51,093 nt of DNA from NCBI GenBank assembly GCA_017455185.1, contig JAFTBN010000005.1, positions 1 through 51,093 on the forward strand. Direction: 5' to 3'. Made by a program: the position numbers and the translations under genes. Shown one piece after another: positions 17,025 through 25,333 of this stretch. Numbering within the stretch: position 1 is the first letter of the stretch; each line of letters starts with the position of its first letter. The notes beneath the pieces were generated by a model. It was not told the origin of the DNA. It was given only the letters and a program-made list of their open reading frames with translations, and ran no database searches. This stretch comes from Clostridia bacterium. GTDB lineage: Bacteria > Bacillota > Clostridia > Oscillospirales > CAG-272.

Positions 17025-18176
17025 ATGATTTTTGAGCATGATGATAGTCGTCCGACCGGTGTTTGCATAAAGGCGATTGGCGTTGGAGGCGGCGGCAGCA
17101 ATGCGGTCGGAAGAATGATTAAAGAGAATATTCCCGGTGTGGAATTCGTGGCTATCAACACAGACCTTCAGGCACTGGACCGTTCCGAGGCAACCACCAA
17201 ACTCGCCATCGGAGAAAAGATTACCCGCGGATTCGGTGCGGGTGCCAATCCTCAGATCGGTGCACGGGCGGCCGATGAGTCCATCGAGGCCATCAAGGCA
17301 TTGCTCAAAGGAACCGACATGGTGTTTGTAACCGCCGGAATGGGCGGCGGCACCGGAACCGGCGCTGCTCCGATTGTGGCCCGTGCCGCGCACGACATGG
17401 ATATCTTGACGGTCGGCATTGTGACCAAGCCTTTCAACTTCGAAGGGAAGAGAAGAATGCAGCAGGCCGAGGAAGGCATCCGGGAACTGAGCCAATATGT
17501 GGACTCGCTGGTTGTGATTCCGAACGAAATGCTTCACCTGACGTCGAGCACCAAGATTACCATTTGCAACGCGTTTGATATTGCGGATGACGCTCTTCGC
17601 CGCGGCGTTCAATCCATCTCCGACCTGATTGTCAACCCCGGTTTCATCAACGTGGACTTTGCGGACGTAACCAGCGTTATGAAGAACGCAGGATATGCCC
17701 ATATGGGTGTCGGATACGGCACCGGCAAGGACAAGGCCGAAGAGGCCGCAAAGCAGGCCATCACCAGCCCGCTGATGGAATCCACCATCACCGGTGCACG
17801 CGGCGTCCTGATGAACATCACGGTCAATCCGAACACCAGTCTGGACGAAGTGGAAATCGCTTCGGAAGTGGTGGCAAAGGAAGCCAATCCGGATGCGAAC
17901 ATCATCTGGGGTATTACGTACGACGACGATCTGGATGATCAGATCAAGATTACGATTATCGCAACCGGTTTTGATAAGCCGGTGGATGATGCTTCCATGA
18001 AAGTGGAGCCCGCTCCGCCTAAGCAGGAAGAGAACCGGATGCCGCCCCGTACGAGCCGTCCGCCCGAATCCATGCGCAAGCAGCCCGAGATTGAGCCTAC
18101 GGTCCGCCCGGTCAAGCCGGCCAAGCCGCGGGACGTTCTGGACAATGACGAGATTAACACCTGGGGCAGAAGATAA
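17025..18176 (+). CDS. ftsZ: Cell-division GTPase FtsZ
   Basis: FtsZ polymerises with GTP into the ring that positions the division machine. The 383-residue product has the tubulin-type GTPase domain with GVGGGGSNAV near residue 19 and the signature GGGTGTGAAP at 107-116, then the T7-loop region with NPGFINVDFADV, a proline and basic linker (about 320-365), and a short C-terminal peptide. The tail PRDVLDNDEINTWGRR differs from the common DIP-x-FLR form that binds FtsA and SepF. ATG 17025 has TGGAGGAG 7-8 bases upstream; the frame is open from 16938 but that part lies in the leader. Confidence 0.97.
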   Translation: MIFEHDDSRPTGVCIKAIGVGGGGSNAVGRMIKENIPGVEFVAINTDLQALDRSEATTKLAIGEKITRGFGAGANPQIGARAADESIEAIKALLKGTDMVFVTAGMGGGTGTGAAPIVARAAHDMDILTVGIVTKPFNFEGKRRMQQAEEGIRELSQYVDSLVVIPNEMLHLTSSTKITICNAFDIADDALRRGVQSISDLIVNPGFINVDFADVTSVMKNAGYAHMGVGYGTGKDKAEEAAKQAITSPLMESTITGARGVLMNITVNPNTSLDEVEIASEVVAKEANPDANIIWGITYDDDLDDQIKITIIATGFDKPVDDASMKVEPAPPKQEENRMPPRTSRPPESMRKQPEIEPTVRPVKPAKPRDVLDNDEINTWGRR

Positions 18177-18178
18177 AC

Positions 18179-18206
18179 GATAACAGATAACAGATAACAG
18201 ATAATA
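18179..18206 (+). repeat. Short tandem repeat, four 7-base units
   Basis: Three copies of GATAACA and one GATAATA stand directly after the ftsZ stop codon. This is probably a slippage repeat. No function is suggested. Confidence 0.8.
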
Positions 18207-18216
18207 AGATCTATTT

Positions 18217-18256
18217 CGGAATGGCATGATCTCTGGATTATGCCATTCCGTTTGTT
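18217..18256 (+). terminator. Intrinsic terminator of ftsZ
   Basis: CGGAATGGCAT (18217-18227) and ATGCCATTCCG (18240-18250) form an 11-bp perfect stem, followed by TTTGTT. Confidence 0.85.
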
Positions 18257-18316
18257 CAGGAGGGTATCCGGAAGAGCCAGCCGATGCCCGCGGCAGCGGA
18301 AAGACAGATGGCAAAG

Positions 18317-18369
18317 AAAAACAAAGAACCGGACCGGAGCATTGAGCTGACGTTCGGTTCTTTGTTTTT
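18317..18369. terminator. Bidirectional terminator between ftsZ and murE
   Basis: AAAAACAAAGAACCG (18317-18331) and CGGTTCTTTGTTTTT (18355-18369) are a perfect 15-bp inverted repeat with A-runs and T-runs on the outside, so it can stop transcription from both sides. It is the terminator of murE on the minus strand. Confidence 0.85.
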
Positions 18370-18414
18370 CTTCCGCCATACCGAACCGGTACGTCCGGAC
18401 GGGTTCGGTACAGG

Positions 18415-19926
18415 TTACCTCTTATCTGAGGGATCATACGGCAGCTCCGCTTCGGCTTCACACGCGTCGAGCGCAATGTCTTTCTCGCAGAAGGGAATCT
18501 TTCTGTCCCCGATGAGCTGATAGGTTTCATGGCCCTTACCGGCCAGAAGGAGCACGTCGTTCGGCTTTGCCAGGCGGATGGCCCATCGGATGGCTTCCGC
18601 CCGGTCCGCTTCGCGATAGATCTGCGCGGAGGTGCCGGTGGACCGGACGGCTTTCTCAATCTCGTCGAGGATGCTTTCCGGGTCCTCTTTGCCCGGATTG
18701 TCCGAAGTCAGCATCAGGACGTCCGCATACTGCGCGGCGACACGGCCCATTTCGGCCCGCCGTTCCCGGGTGCGTTCTCCCACCGACCCGAACAGGCAGA
18801 TCAGTCTGCCGCGGACCATAGGGCGCAAAAGCGAAAGCACTTCTTTCAGACTTTGCCCGTTGTGCGCATAATCGATGATGATGCGGCAATGTCCCGCGGG
18901 GTTCAGAACCTGAAACCGGCCCGGTACGGACAGGGTAGGCAGAACCGGCGCTATGGCATCGGGGAAAAAGCCGAGCAGACAGAGCGAAGAAAGCGCAAGG
19001 CCGGTGTTGTACAGGTTGAAGCGGCCCGGAAGGCCGGTCTTCAAAGGATGAGCCTGTCCTTTTTCCATAAAGACAAAGTCCGAGGAGAACGTGCCGGGAA
19101 CGGCTGTGACCGAGGAGATGGAAAAATCCGCTTCGCCGTCCAGGGAGAAGGTGAAGGGTGTCCCTTTTGCCATCCCGAGCAGGCGGGGTGTGTGCGGATC
19201 GTCCAGGTTGAAAAGCTGCGGCCCGTCCGAAAAGTGGGAGAAGAGCCCGGCCTTGGCCAGAAAGTATTCTTCCATATCCGCGTGTTCTCCGGGACCGATG
19301 TGGTCCGGGTAAAGATTGGTAAAGACGGAAAGACCAAAGTGTACGTGATCCACCCGGTGAGTGACCAGCGCCTGGGAGGAAACTTCCATGACGACGTGTG
19401 TAATCCCGTCTTTTCGCATCTCGGCAAGGCGGGATTGGAGCAGAAGACTTTCGGGGGTGGTGTTGGGATTGTCCAGATGGACGCCCTCCCATTCGCAGCC
19501 CGTCGTCCCGCAGAATCCGGCCTTCACGCCTGCCGCCCGAAGCAGGGAATAGAGAAGATAGGCAGTGGATGTTTTTCCTTTTGTCCCCGTTATGCCCACG
19601 ACGCACAGGTTCTTTGACGGATGTCCGTAAAAGGCGTCGGAGAGGGCGGAAAGTGCGGCGCGCGTGTTTTCGACGCGGCATTGCAAAGCGTCGGAGGGAA
19701 GGGAAAGTACCCGCTCGGTCAGGAAGGCCCGGCAACCGCGCTCATAGGCTTCGGGCGCGAAATCATGGCCGTCTGCCCGAAAGCCGGGCAGACACACAAA
19801 CAGCATGTCCGGCCCGGCCTGTCGTGAGTTTATGCAGATTTCTTTTACTTCCGCTCCGGCGTACCCGGGAAGGGCCGGAAGGCCGGCCGAAAGCAAAAGC
19901 CGGTTCAGGGAAACGGCGGACATCAT
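18415..19926 (-). CDS. murE: UDP-MurNAc-tripeptide synthetase MurE
   Basis: MurE adds the third amino acid to UDP-MurNAc-L-Ala-D-Glu. The 503-residue product has the MurE N-terminal domain (INSRQAGPDMLFVCLPGFRADGHDF), the ATP loop ITGTKGKTSTAYLL, NPNTTPE, the carbamylated-lysine region, and the C-terminal ligase domain. The residue-selecting loop reads DNPG (SDNPGKEDPESI). In meso-DAP enzymes this loop is normally DNPR, so the amino acid added here is uncertain. murE is on the opposite strand from the dcw genes and overlaps the upstream 137-codon gene by ATGA. GGAGGTTCG lies just before the ATG. Confidence 0.93.
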   Translation of the reverse strand: MMSAVSLNRLLLSAGLPALPGYAGAEVKEICINSRQAGPDMLFVCLPGFRADGHDFAPEAYERGCRAFLTERVLSLPSDALQCRVENTRAALSALSDAFYGHPSKNLCVVGITGTKGKTSTAYLLYSLLRAAGVKAGFCGTTGCEWEGVHLDNPNTTPESLLLQSRLAEMRKDGITHVVMEVSSQALVTHRVDHVHFGLSVFTNLYPDHIGPGEHADMEEYFLAKAGLFSHFSDGPQLFNLDDPHTPRLLGMAKGTPFTFSLDGEADFSISSVTAVPGTFSSDFVFMEKGQAHPLKTGLPGRFNLYNTGLALSSLCLLGFFPDAIAPVLPTLSVPGRFQVLNPAGHCRIIIDYAHNGQSLKEVLSLLRPMVRGRLICLFGSVGERTRERRAEMGRVAAQYADVLMLTSDNPGKEDPESILDEIEKAVRSTGTSAQIYREADRAEAIRWAIRLAKPNDVLLLAGKGHETYQLIGDRKIPFCEKDIALDACEAEAELPYDPSDKR

Positions 19927-20336
19927 CGAACCTCCGGGAAATGTGTTTTCAGATAACGCTTCAGGGCTTTGAAGGGCGACTCGTTTTCTTCGGGAAGCAC
20001 CAGCACATAATGCTCCTCAAGCAGATGGCGGTTATCCGCCGCAAATTCCTTCATTTTTTCATCGACCGGGATCAGGCACAAAAGGCTGGACCGGTTTTCC
20101 AGGGCAATGCGGTGCAGAGTCCCCAGCAAAAGGACCTGCGCGTCTTCGGACGGCTGCTTGGGAAGGCGGAAGAGTTTCTGCTTTTCGATGAAGAGCCGGT
20201 CCGCAGGGGGGATGAAGGAGGAGAGAACATAAGGGGAAAGACCGTACCGGAAGCGGAGACGCAGATGAAGGAACAGGGATCCTTTTCCTTTGCCGGGCAA
20301 TACGGGAAGAAGATATCCGTACAATCCGTTTTGCAT
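19923..20336 (-). CDS. Small protein of unknown function, co-transcribed with murE
   Basis: The gene (137 codons) has a good ribosome site (AGGAGGAAG, 6 bases before the ATG), its own promoter, and a 4-base ATGA overlap with murE, so it is very likely translated. The product is basic and Leu-rich, starting MQNGLYGYLLPVLPGKGKG. It has no clear signal peptide, membrane helix or nucleotide motif, and I do not recognise a family. Segments such as LLGTLHRIALENRSSLLCLIP suggest alternating strands and helices of a small globular domain. Coupling to murE suggests a link to wall-precursor supply, but this is inference from position alone. Confidence 0.75.
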   Translation of the reverse strand: MQNGLYGYLLPVLPGKGKGSLFLHLRLRFRYGLSPYVLSSFIPPADRLFIEKQKLFRLPKQPSEDAQVLLLGTLHRIALENRSSLLCLIPVDEKMKEFAADNRHLLEEHYVLVLPEENESPFKALKRYLKTHFPEVR

Positions 20337-20377
20337 TTTTTCTTCCTCCTCTCTCCGGATGTCTGTTTTCTTCCTTG

Positions 20378-20407
20378 ATTATACTTCATGCCGGCGGGGT
20401 TTGTCAA
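20378..20407 (-). promoter_or_regulatory. Promoter of the 137-codon gene and murE
   Basis: On the minus strand TTGACA (20407-20402), 18-base spacer, TATAAT (20383-20378). Predicted start near 20371. Confidence 0.88.
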
Positions 20408-20499
20408 TGAAAAAACAGGGGGGGAGAGGCGTCATTCTGTCCCACGCCTTGCAGCCGCCTGACGGGGCCTTATGACCCCGGCCGGAAGTCCGGTATTCC

Positions 20500-20528
20500 T
20501 TGACAATCTGCGCCTCTTTCTGTATAAT
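20500..20528 (+). promoter_or_regulatory. Promoter of the acetyltransferase gene
   Basis: TTGACA (20500-20505), 17-base spacer, TATAAT (20523-20528): a consensus sigma-A promoter. Its presence in full strength argues that the downstream gene was lost only recently, if at all. Confidence 0.9.
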
Positions 20529-20593
20529 AAAAACCAGGATGACGGCCCCTGTTCGGCGGGCTTAACAAGGAAAGGCAAGGTGTAAGCCGAGGG

Positions 20594-21163
20594 ATGACCA
20601 AAGAGGAACTGTATCAGATTTTTCGGAAAATACCGGTGCTTTCGACTCCGCGTCTGACTTTGCGCGCACTGCAGGTGTCGGACGCTTTTGATATGTTCGA
20701 TTATTCCCGGCGCAGCGACGTGACCAAATATCTGCTTTGGTTTCCGCATCGCTCGGTGGAATATACGAAGGAATACCTGCGCTATATCGGCCAGAGGTAC
20801 GCGGTGGGATCTTTTTATGACTGGGCCCTGATCAACCGGGACGACGGGAAAATGATCGGCACCTGCGGGTTCACTTCCATCGATCTGTCCAACCGCTCGG
20901 CCGAAATCGGATACGTTCTCAACCCGGATTACCGGGGACACGGACTGGCGGCCGAGGCCGGGGCGGAGGTGCTCCGGTTCGGGTTCGAAGTGCTGGGGCT
21001 GAACCGGATTGAAGCCCACATCATGTAGGGCAACGACGCGTCCTTGCGGGTGGCGGAAAAACTGGGCATGCATTTTGAAGGTTGGAAGCGGGACGGTATC
21101 TACATCAAAGGGTCGTTCCGTACCATCGGGATCTGTTCGATCCTGAAAAAGGAATTCCGATAA
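20594..21163 (+). pseudogene. GNAT acetyltransferase (RimJ-like) interrupted by one amber codon
   Basis: The frame encodes a RimJ/RimL-type N-acetyltransferase: LSTPRLTLRALQVSDAFDMF at the start, GTCGFTSIDLSNRSAEIGY and the acetyl-CoA loop NPDYRGHGLAAEAGAEVL. After EAHIM the codon is TAG (21026-21028) where the family normally has Glu (HIMEGNDASLRVAEKLG). The same frame then continues with GNDASLRVAEKLGMHFEGW to a TAA at 21161-21163, giving a full family length of about 189 residues. GAG to TAG is a single change. UAG is a normal stop elsewhere in the window (murG, plsC), so recoding is unlikely. The causes are a recent nonsense mutation, an assembly error or readthrough. The truncated 144-residue product would lack the last strand pair of the fold. 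Confidence 0.85.
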
Positions 21164-21182
21164 GAGGCATTTGGATAAAACA

Positions 21183-21215
21183 GCAGGGCCCCGAAGTCTG
21201 ACTTCGGGGCCCTGC
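21183..21215. terminator. Strong hairpin between convergent genes
   Basis: GCAGGGCCCCGAAGT (21183-21197) and ACTTCGGGGCCCTGC (21201-21215) form a perfect 15-bp stem with a 3-base loop, then CTCTTT. It ends the acetyltransferase transcript and may also serve the minus-strand permease gene. Confidence 0.85.
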
Positions 21216-21256
21216 CTCTTTACGGGTTGAAAGGGAAGAAAACCTCTACGGAAGGA

Positions 21257-22708
21257 TTATTCCTTCTTTTCTTCCTCTTCCACTGTTTCTACTGTTTCTG
21301 CTGTTTCTTTCGCCTCTTCTTCGGGAACCTCAGCACTCTCGCCTTCCTCTCTGGATCTCTTCAATGCCAGGTTGGTCAGGATACCGAGAATCAAGGCAAC
21401 GGCGATTTCGGTGAAGGTGATGGAAAGCTTTCCTTTTCCGAACGTAATGGCCAGACCGCCGACACCGGCAATCAGGATGACCGAAACGGTGAACAGATTG
21501 CGGTTCTTATCCAGGTCGACTTTCTTTACCATCTTCAGACCGGATACGGCAATGAATCCGTACAGGGCCATGCAGACGCCGCCCATGACGCAGGAAGGAA
21601 TGGTGTTGACCAAAGCCACAAACGGGCTCAGGAAGGAAATCAGGATGGCCAAGAAAGAAGTGGCGCAAATGGTGACAACCGCGGCGTTCTTGGTAATGGC
21701 AACGCAGCCGATGGACTCACCGTAGGTGGTGTTCGGGCAGCCGCCGAAGAATGCGCCGGCCATGGAACCGACGCCGTCTCCCAGAAGGGTGCGGGTCAGA
21801 CCGGGATCCTTGGTCAGATCTTTCTCAATGATGGAGGAGATGTTCTTGTGGTCAGCCAGATGCTCCGCGAAGACAACGAACGCGACCGGAACATACGCTG
21901 CCGCAATGGACACGAGGTAGGAACCGTTGAGCTCTCCGAACGCGCCGAACGCGGTCAGGAAAGTGAATTTCGGAACGCTGATGAAAGTGGAGAAGGCCAC
22001 GTGACCGTCGGTCAGAAGGTCTTTGAAGGGCTGGAAATTGATAATCTGCAAAGCTTCGTTGCCGGCTCCCTTTCCAATCAGGGTGAAGATCAGAGCGACG
22101 ATGTAGCCACAGGCGATACCGATGACGAACGGAATCAGACGCAGGGTCTTTTTGCCGTAGGTGGAGCAGATCATGGTGACGAACAGGGTAATCAGACCGA
22201 TCAGGATGCAGATCAGGACGTTGCCGGTTCCGGTTCCGCTCGACTGCAGGTCGCCGACGGCGTTTCCTGCCAGGGAAAGACCGATGATGGTGACGGTAGG
22301 CCCGATAACGGCTGCCGGCATCAGTTTGTCGATCCAGGCTACGCCGATGGCTTTGACGAGCAGAGCGATGACGACATAGACAAGGCCGGCCATGATGGCG
22401 CCGATGATCAGTCCGAGATATCCGAGTGCCATGGTCGAAGCACCCGCGAAAGCGGCGGCCATCGAACCAAGGAATGCAAAAGAAGATCCAAGAAATACCG
22501 GGCTTTTGAATTTCGTGAACAGCAGATAGACAAGCGTTCCGACGCCCGCACCGAACAGAGCGGCTGCCGGAGACATGTCATGTCCGACGATAAGCGGAAC
22601 AACGAGTGTGGCCGTGATGATTGCAAGCAGCTGCTGGACTGCAGTGATGAGCAACCGGCCAACGCCCATGTCGGAAATCTTGGCGTCGGTTCCGTACGTC
22701 ATTTTCAT
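21257..22708 (-). CDS. NCS2-family nucleobase permease (uracil/xanthine permease)
   Basis: The 483-residue product has about 12-14 membrane segments and NCS2 signatures: an early VPLIVG, SSFAFLGSMAAAFAGAS, VIGPTVTIIGLSLAGNAV, VFAEHLADHKNI, and GGCPNTTYGESIG, the family's conserved NxTxxGE-like motif. The HLADHKNIS sequence and length fit the uracil branch (UraA/PyrP) better than the xanthine branch, but the substrate is not certain. The C-terminus is an acidic tail of about 35 residues rich in Glu. ATG 22708 follows GGAGGAAAAACGT; the frame is open further upstream, through the leader. The leader carries an intrinsic terminator, so expression is probably controlled by attenuation. Confidence 0.9.
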   Translation of the reverse strand: MKMTYGTDAKISDMGVGRLLITAVQQLLAIITATLVVPLIVGHDMSPAAALFGAGVGTLVYLLFTKFKSPVFLGSSFAFLGSMAAAFAGASTMALGYLGLIIGAIMAGLVYVVIALLVKAIGVAWIDKLMPAAVIGPTVTIIGLSLAGNAVGDLQSSGTGTGNVLICILIGLITLFVTMICSTYGKKTLRLIPFVIGIACGYIVALIFTLIGKGAGNEALQIINFQPFKDLLTDGHVAFSTFISVPKFTFLTAFGAFGELNGSYLVSIAAAYVPVAFVVFAEHLADHKNISSIIEKDLTKDPGLTRTLLGDGVGSMAGAFFGGCPNTTYGESIGCVAITKNAAVVTICATSFLAILISFLSPFVALVNTIPSCVMGGVCMALYGFIAVSGLKMVKKVDLDKNRNLFTVSVILIAGVGGLAITFGKGKLSITFTEIAVALILGILTNLALKRSREEGESAEVPEEEAKETAETVETVEEEEKKE

Positions 22709-22780
22709 ACGTTTTTCCTCCACGGAGTATGTATTGAATTTTACTTTCGGTCCGAAGACCATTAAGTACAAAACAGGCAG

Positions 22781-22881
22781 AAAAAAAGTCAAACCAGCAG
22801 GACATGGTTTGACGGCAGCACAGGGATACACTCCTATTCTTTCATTGTTCGGGTTCCAGAGTCTATGAACGCAACTGCCGT
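22781..22881 (-). promoter_or_regulatory. Attenuator or riboswitch-like leader of the NCS2 permease gene
   Basis: In the minus-strand leader an upstream arm ACGGCAG (22881-22875) can pair with CTGCCGT (22818-22812), closing a domain of about 56 bases. Directly after it, sharing two bases, GTCAAACCA (22813-22805) and TGGTTTGAC (22796-22788) form a perfect 9-bp stem followed by seven T (22787-22781), an intrinsic terminator about 75 bases before the start codon. This is the layout of a transcription attenuator. The enclosed domain does not show the conserved bases of the purine riboswitch, and I do not find a PyrR-type binding loop. Confidence 0.7.
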
Positions 22882-22900
22882 TTTTCTTCTGGCTGTTTCA

Positions 22901-22929
22901 AGTATAACACCTTTTTTGGGGTTTGTAAA
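22901..22929 (-). promoter_or_regulatory. Promoter of the NCS2 permease gene
   Basis: On the minus strand TTTACA (22929-22924), 17-base spacer, TATACT (22906-22901). The start of transcription near 22893 gives a leader of about 185 bases. Confidence 0.8.
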
Positions 22930-23110
22930 CAGGATTTTTGATTTTTTTGCCAAGTCCCGTATCTTAGAAAAAGAGCGGGATCCATACACGAAAACAGATA
23001 CAGGGTGATCCTTACAGACAGAGAACTGCTCCGGACGCCCGAAAAACGCATGTCTGCAAGAACAAAAAACAGAGCCGCAAAACCAAGTGCGGCGGGTTTG
23101 GCCTTTGGAC

Positions 23111-23139
23111 TGGACAACACCAAAAGATTGTGTTATAAT
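23111..23139 (+). promoter_or_regulatory. Promoter of the rpiR-to-rpsA operon
   Basis: TGGACA (23111-23116), 17-base spacer, TATAAT (23134-23139), about 50 bases before the regulator start codon. It diverges from the permease promoter about 180 bases away. Confidence 0.82.
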
Positions 23140-23192
23140 GCCCCTGTCAATCCTGTTCTTTTTATATATAAGGTAAGTGGCGAGGGATTAAA

Positions 23193-24053
23193 ATGGAAGA
23201 TTTATTGAAGAGAATCGAGGAAGAAAGAGCCGGTTTTTCCAAAGGCAAGAAAATGATTGCCGATTTCATTCTGGAACATTATGAAAAGGCTGCCTATATG
23301 ACGGCGCAGAAACTGAGCGAGGCGGTGAAGGTCTCGGAATCCACCGTGGTCCGGTTCGCCAATGAACTCGGTTTTGCCGGTTATCCCGAATTTCAATTTG
23401 CCCTTCAGGAAATCATCCGCAACCGTCTGACGTCGGTTCAGCGTGTGGAAGTGACCAACAGCCGCATCGGTTCATCCGATGCCCTGAAAAAAGTGCTCAT
23501 GGCCGACGCGAACAAGATCAGGCAGACGCTGGAGAACACGGACAGCGCGGCCTTTTACCGGATTGTGGAGACCATGGTCAACGCCAACCATCTGTATGTG
23601 GTGGGCGCACGGTCTGCCTATATGCTCGCCAATTTCTTCGCGTTCAATATGCACATGGTGTTTGAAAACGTGCACGCAATCGATCTGTCCTCCTCGGGCG
23701 AGATGTTCGAGCAGATGCTCGACATCGGGAAAGGGGATGTGCTGTTTGCCATCAGTTTCCCCCGGTATTCCACCCGTGTCATCAAGGCGGTTCAATACGC
23801 CAAGGACGCCGGCTCGACCGTGATCTCCCTGACTGACAGCGCGGATTCCCCCATTGCCAAGCTGGCCGACGACTATCTGCTGGCCCGGAGCGATATGGCC
23901 TCTTTCGTGGATTCCCTGGTCGCGCCCCTGAGCATGATCAATGCCATCATCGTCACGGCTGCCAGAAGCAGGCAGACCCAGGTGACCGCCCGGCTGCACA
24001 AGCTTGAATCCATCTGGGATGCGTACGAAGTGTATGACAAACAGAAGAGCTGA
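23193..24053 (+). CDS. MurR/RpiR-family transcriptional regulator
   Basis: The 286-residue product has an N-terminal HTH_6 domain (about 1-77; MTAQKLSEAVKVSESTVVRFANELGFAGYPEFQ) and a C-terminal SIS sugar-phosphate domain (about 120-260; YVVGARSAYMLANFFAFNM and DVLFAISFPRYSTRVIKAVQ). RpiR proteins sense phosphosugars and control sugar catabolic or wall-recycling genes. No sugar genes are next to it; instead a flavoprotein, cmk, plsC and ispH-rpsA follow. GCGAGGGATTAAA precedes the ATG. Its target is unknown. The flavoprotein gene begins inside its 3' end. Confidence 0.92.
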   Translation: MEDLLKRIEEERAGFSKGKKMIADFILEHYEKAAYMTAQKLSEAVKVSESTVVRFANELGFAGYPEFQFALQEIIRNRLTSVQRVEVTNSRIGSSDALKKVLMADANKIRQTLENTDSAAFYRIVETMVNANHLYVVGARSAYMLANFFAFNMHMVFENVHAIDLSSSGEMFEQMLDIGKGDVLFAISFPRYSTRVIKAVQYAKDAGSTVISLTDSADSPIAKLADDYLLARSDMASFVDSLVAPLSMINAIIVTAARSRQTQVTARLHKLESIWDAYEVYDKQKS

Positions 24054-25320
24054 CGCAAACGGATTGTGGGACGTCCTGGTCGTCGGCGGAGGAGCCGCCG
24101 GCATGATGGCGGCCTGCGCGGCGGGGCAGTGCGGCGCTTCGGTGCTGGTGCTCGAGCGCAACGAGCAGCCGGGACGGAAGATCCTGATCACCGGAAAGGG
24201 CCGATGCAACCTGACCAACGATTCGGACCGGGCGACCTTTCTGACCCAGATTCCGCGCAACCCGAAGTTCCTTTTTTCTGCCTTCAATCATTTTTTCATA
24301 GAAGAGACCAAAGAGTTTTTCGAATCACGCGGCGTTCCCCTGAAAACCGAGCGGGGGCGCCGTGTCTTTCCTGTATCGGACCGTGCGTCGGATATCCGGC
24401 AGGCCCTGGAAAGCGCCTGCAGAAAGGCAGGCGTTTCCTTTGCCCGGGAACGCGTGACGGGCATCCGCCCGGTGGACGACGGCACCTTCGAGGTCGACGG
24501 CCCGCAGGGGGCAATCAAAGGGAGAACCGTTGTCCTGGCGACGGGAGGACTTTCCTATCCGCGCACCGGTTCGACCGGGGACGGGTACCGGCTGGCCCGT
24601 GAACTCGGGCATACGGTGACCGGCCTTTGTCCGTCTCTTGTGCCGCTGGTTTCGGCCGATTCCCGGGTGCGGGAACTGCAGGGGCTTTCCCTGCGGAACG
24701 TCGGATTGAAGATCCGGGACGCGGACCAGAAGACGGTCTATGAGGATTTCGGCGAGATGCTGTTTACCCATTTCGGACTCTCGGGCCCCATAATCCTTTC
24801 GGCTTCGGCGCATTTGCCGGCCTCTTTCGGCCCGGGACAGTATTGCGCCTGCCTGGATCTGAAACCTGCGTTGGACGAAAAAACGCTGGATGCCCGCATT
24901 TTGCGAGATTTTTCCGCCTATGCCAATCGGGACCTGGAAAACGGAGTGGCGGACCTTCTGCCTTCCAAAATGATTCCGGTCCTTCTGGACTATGCCGGAC
25001 TGGACCCGCGAAAAAAAGTGCATGAAATCACGTCCGAGGAGCGCCGCCGTCTGCGCCTGGCGCTCAAGGATTTCCGCGTACGGATAGACGGCACGCGTCC
25101 CGTGGAGGAGGCGGTCATCACGCGCGGAGGAATCGACGTGCGGCAAGTTACGCCTTCCACCATGGAATCGAAACGGGTGAAGGGATTGTATTTTGCGGGG
25201 GAAATATTGGATGTGGACGCCTATACGGGCGGGTTCAATCTGCAGATTGCCTTTTCCACGGGGCATCTGGCGGGAACGTCCGCCGCGCTTGCGGCGCGGT
25301 CCGGTTCACTTGCGCAATGA
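24034..25320 (+). CDS. HI0933/YhiN-type FAD-dependent flavoprotein (putative oxidoreductase)
   Basis: The 428-residue product has an N-terminal Rossmann FAD site VLVVGGGAAGMMAACAAGQ, then the family signature PGRKILITGKGRCNLTN, and near the C-terminus GLYFAGEILDVDAYTGGFN with a second FAD contact (GGFNLQIAFSTGHLAG). These are the HI0933-like family markers; the reaction of the family is not established. ATG 24034 overlaps the regulator gene by 20 bases. An open frame from 24004 begins with TTG and is less likely. In many clostridia this gene precedes cmk-plsC-ispH, as it does here. Confidence 0.9.
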   Translation: MTNRRADANGLWDVLVVGGGAAGMMAACAAGQCGASVLVLERNEQPGRKILITGKGRCNLTNDSDRATFLTQIPRNPKFLFSAFNHFFIEETKEFFESRGVPLKTERGRRVFPVSDRASDIRQALESACRKAGVSFARERVTGIRPVDDGTFEVDGPQGAIKGRTVVLATGGLSYPRTGSTGDGYRLARELGHTVTGLCPSLVPLVSADSRVRELQGLSLRNVGLKIRDADQKTVYEDFGEMLFTHFGLSGPIILSASAHLPASFGPGQYCACLDLKPALDEKTLDARILRDFSAYANRDLENGVADLLPSKMIPVLLDYAGLDPRKKVHEITSEERRRLRLALKDFRVRIDGTRPVEEAVITRGGIDVRQVTPSTMESKRVKGLYFAGEILDVDAYTGGFNLQIAFSTGHLAGTSAALAARSGSLAQ

Positions 25321-25333
25321 GGAGGATGAGACG

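Noticed and set aside
18179..18206. Iterons of a replication origin after ftsZ
   Set aside because: Only four 7-base units in direct contact with each other, no DnaA box or origin genes nearby; more likely slippage.
21026..21028. Genetic-code change or pyrrolysine-type decoding of UAG
   Set aside because: UAG is a normal final stop in the window (for example murG at 15866-15868 and plsC at 26645-26647), and no suppressor tRNA or selenocysteine-like element was seen near the codon.
22709..22900. Purine riboswitch or PyrR site in the permease leader
   Set aside because: The conserved core bases of the purine aptamer and the PyrR loop consensus are not present; kept as unidentified leader.
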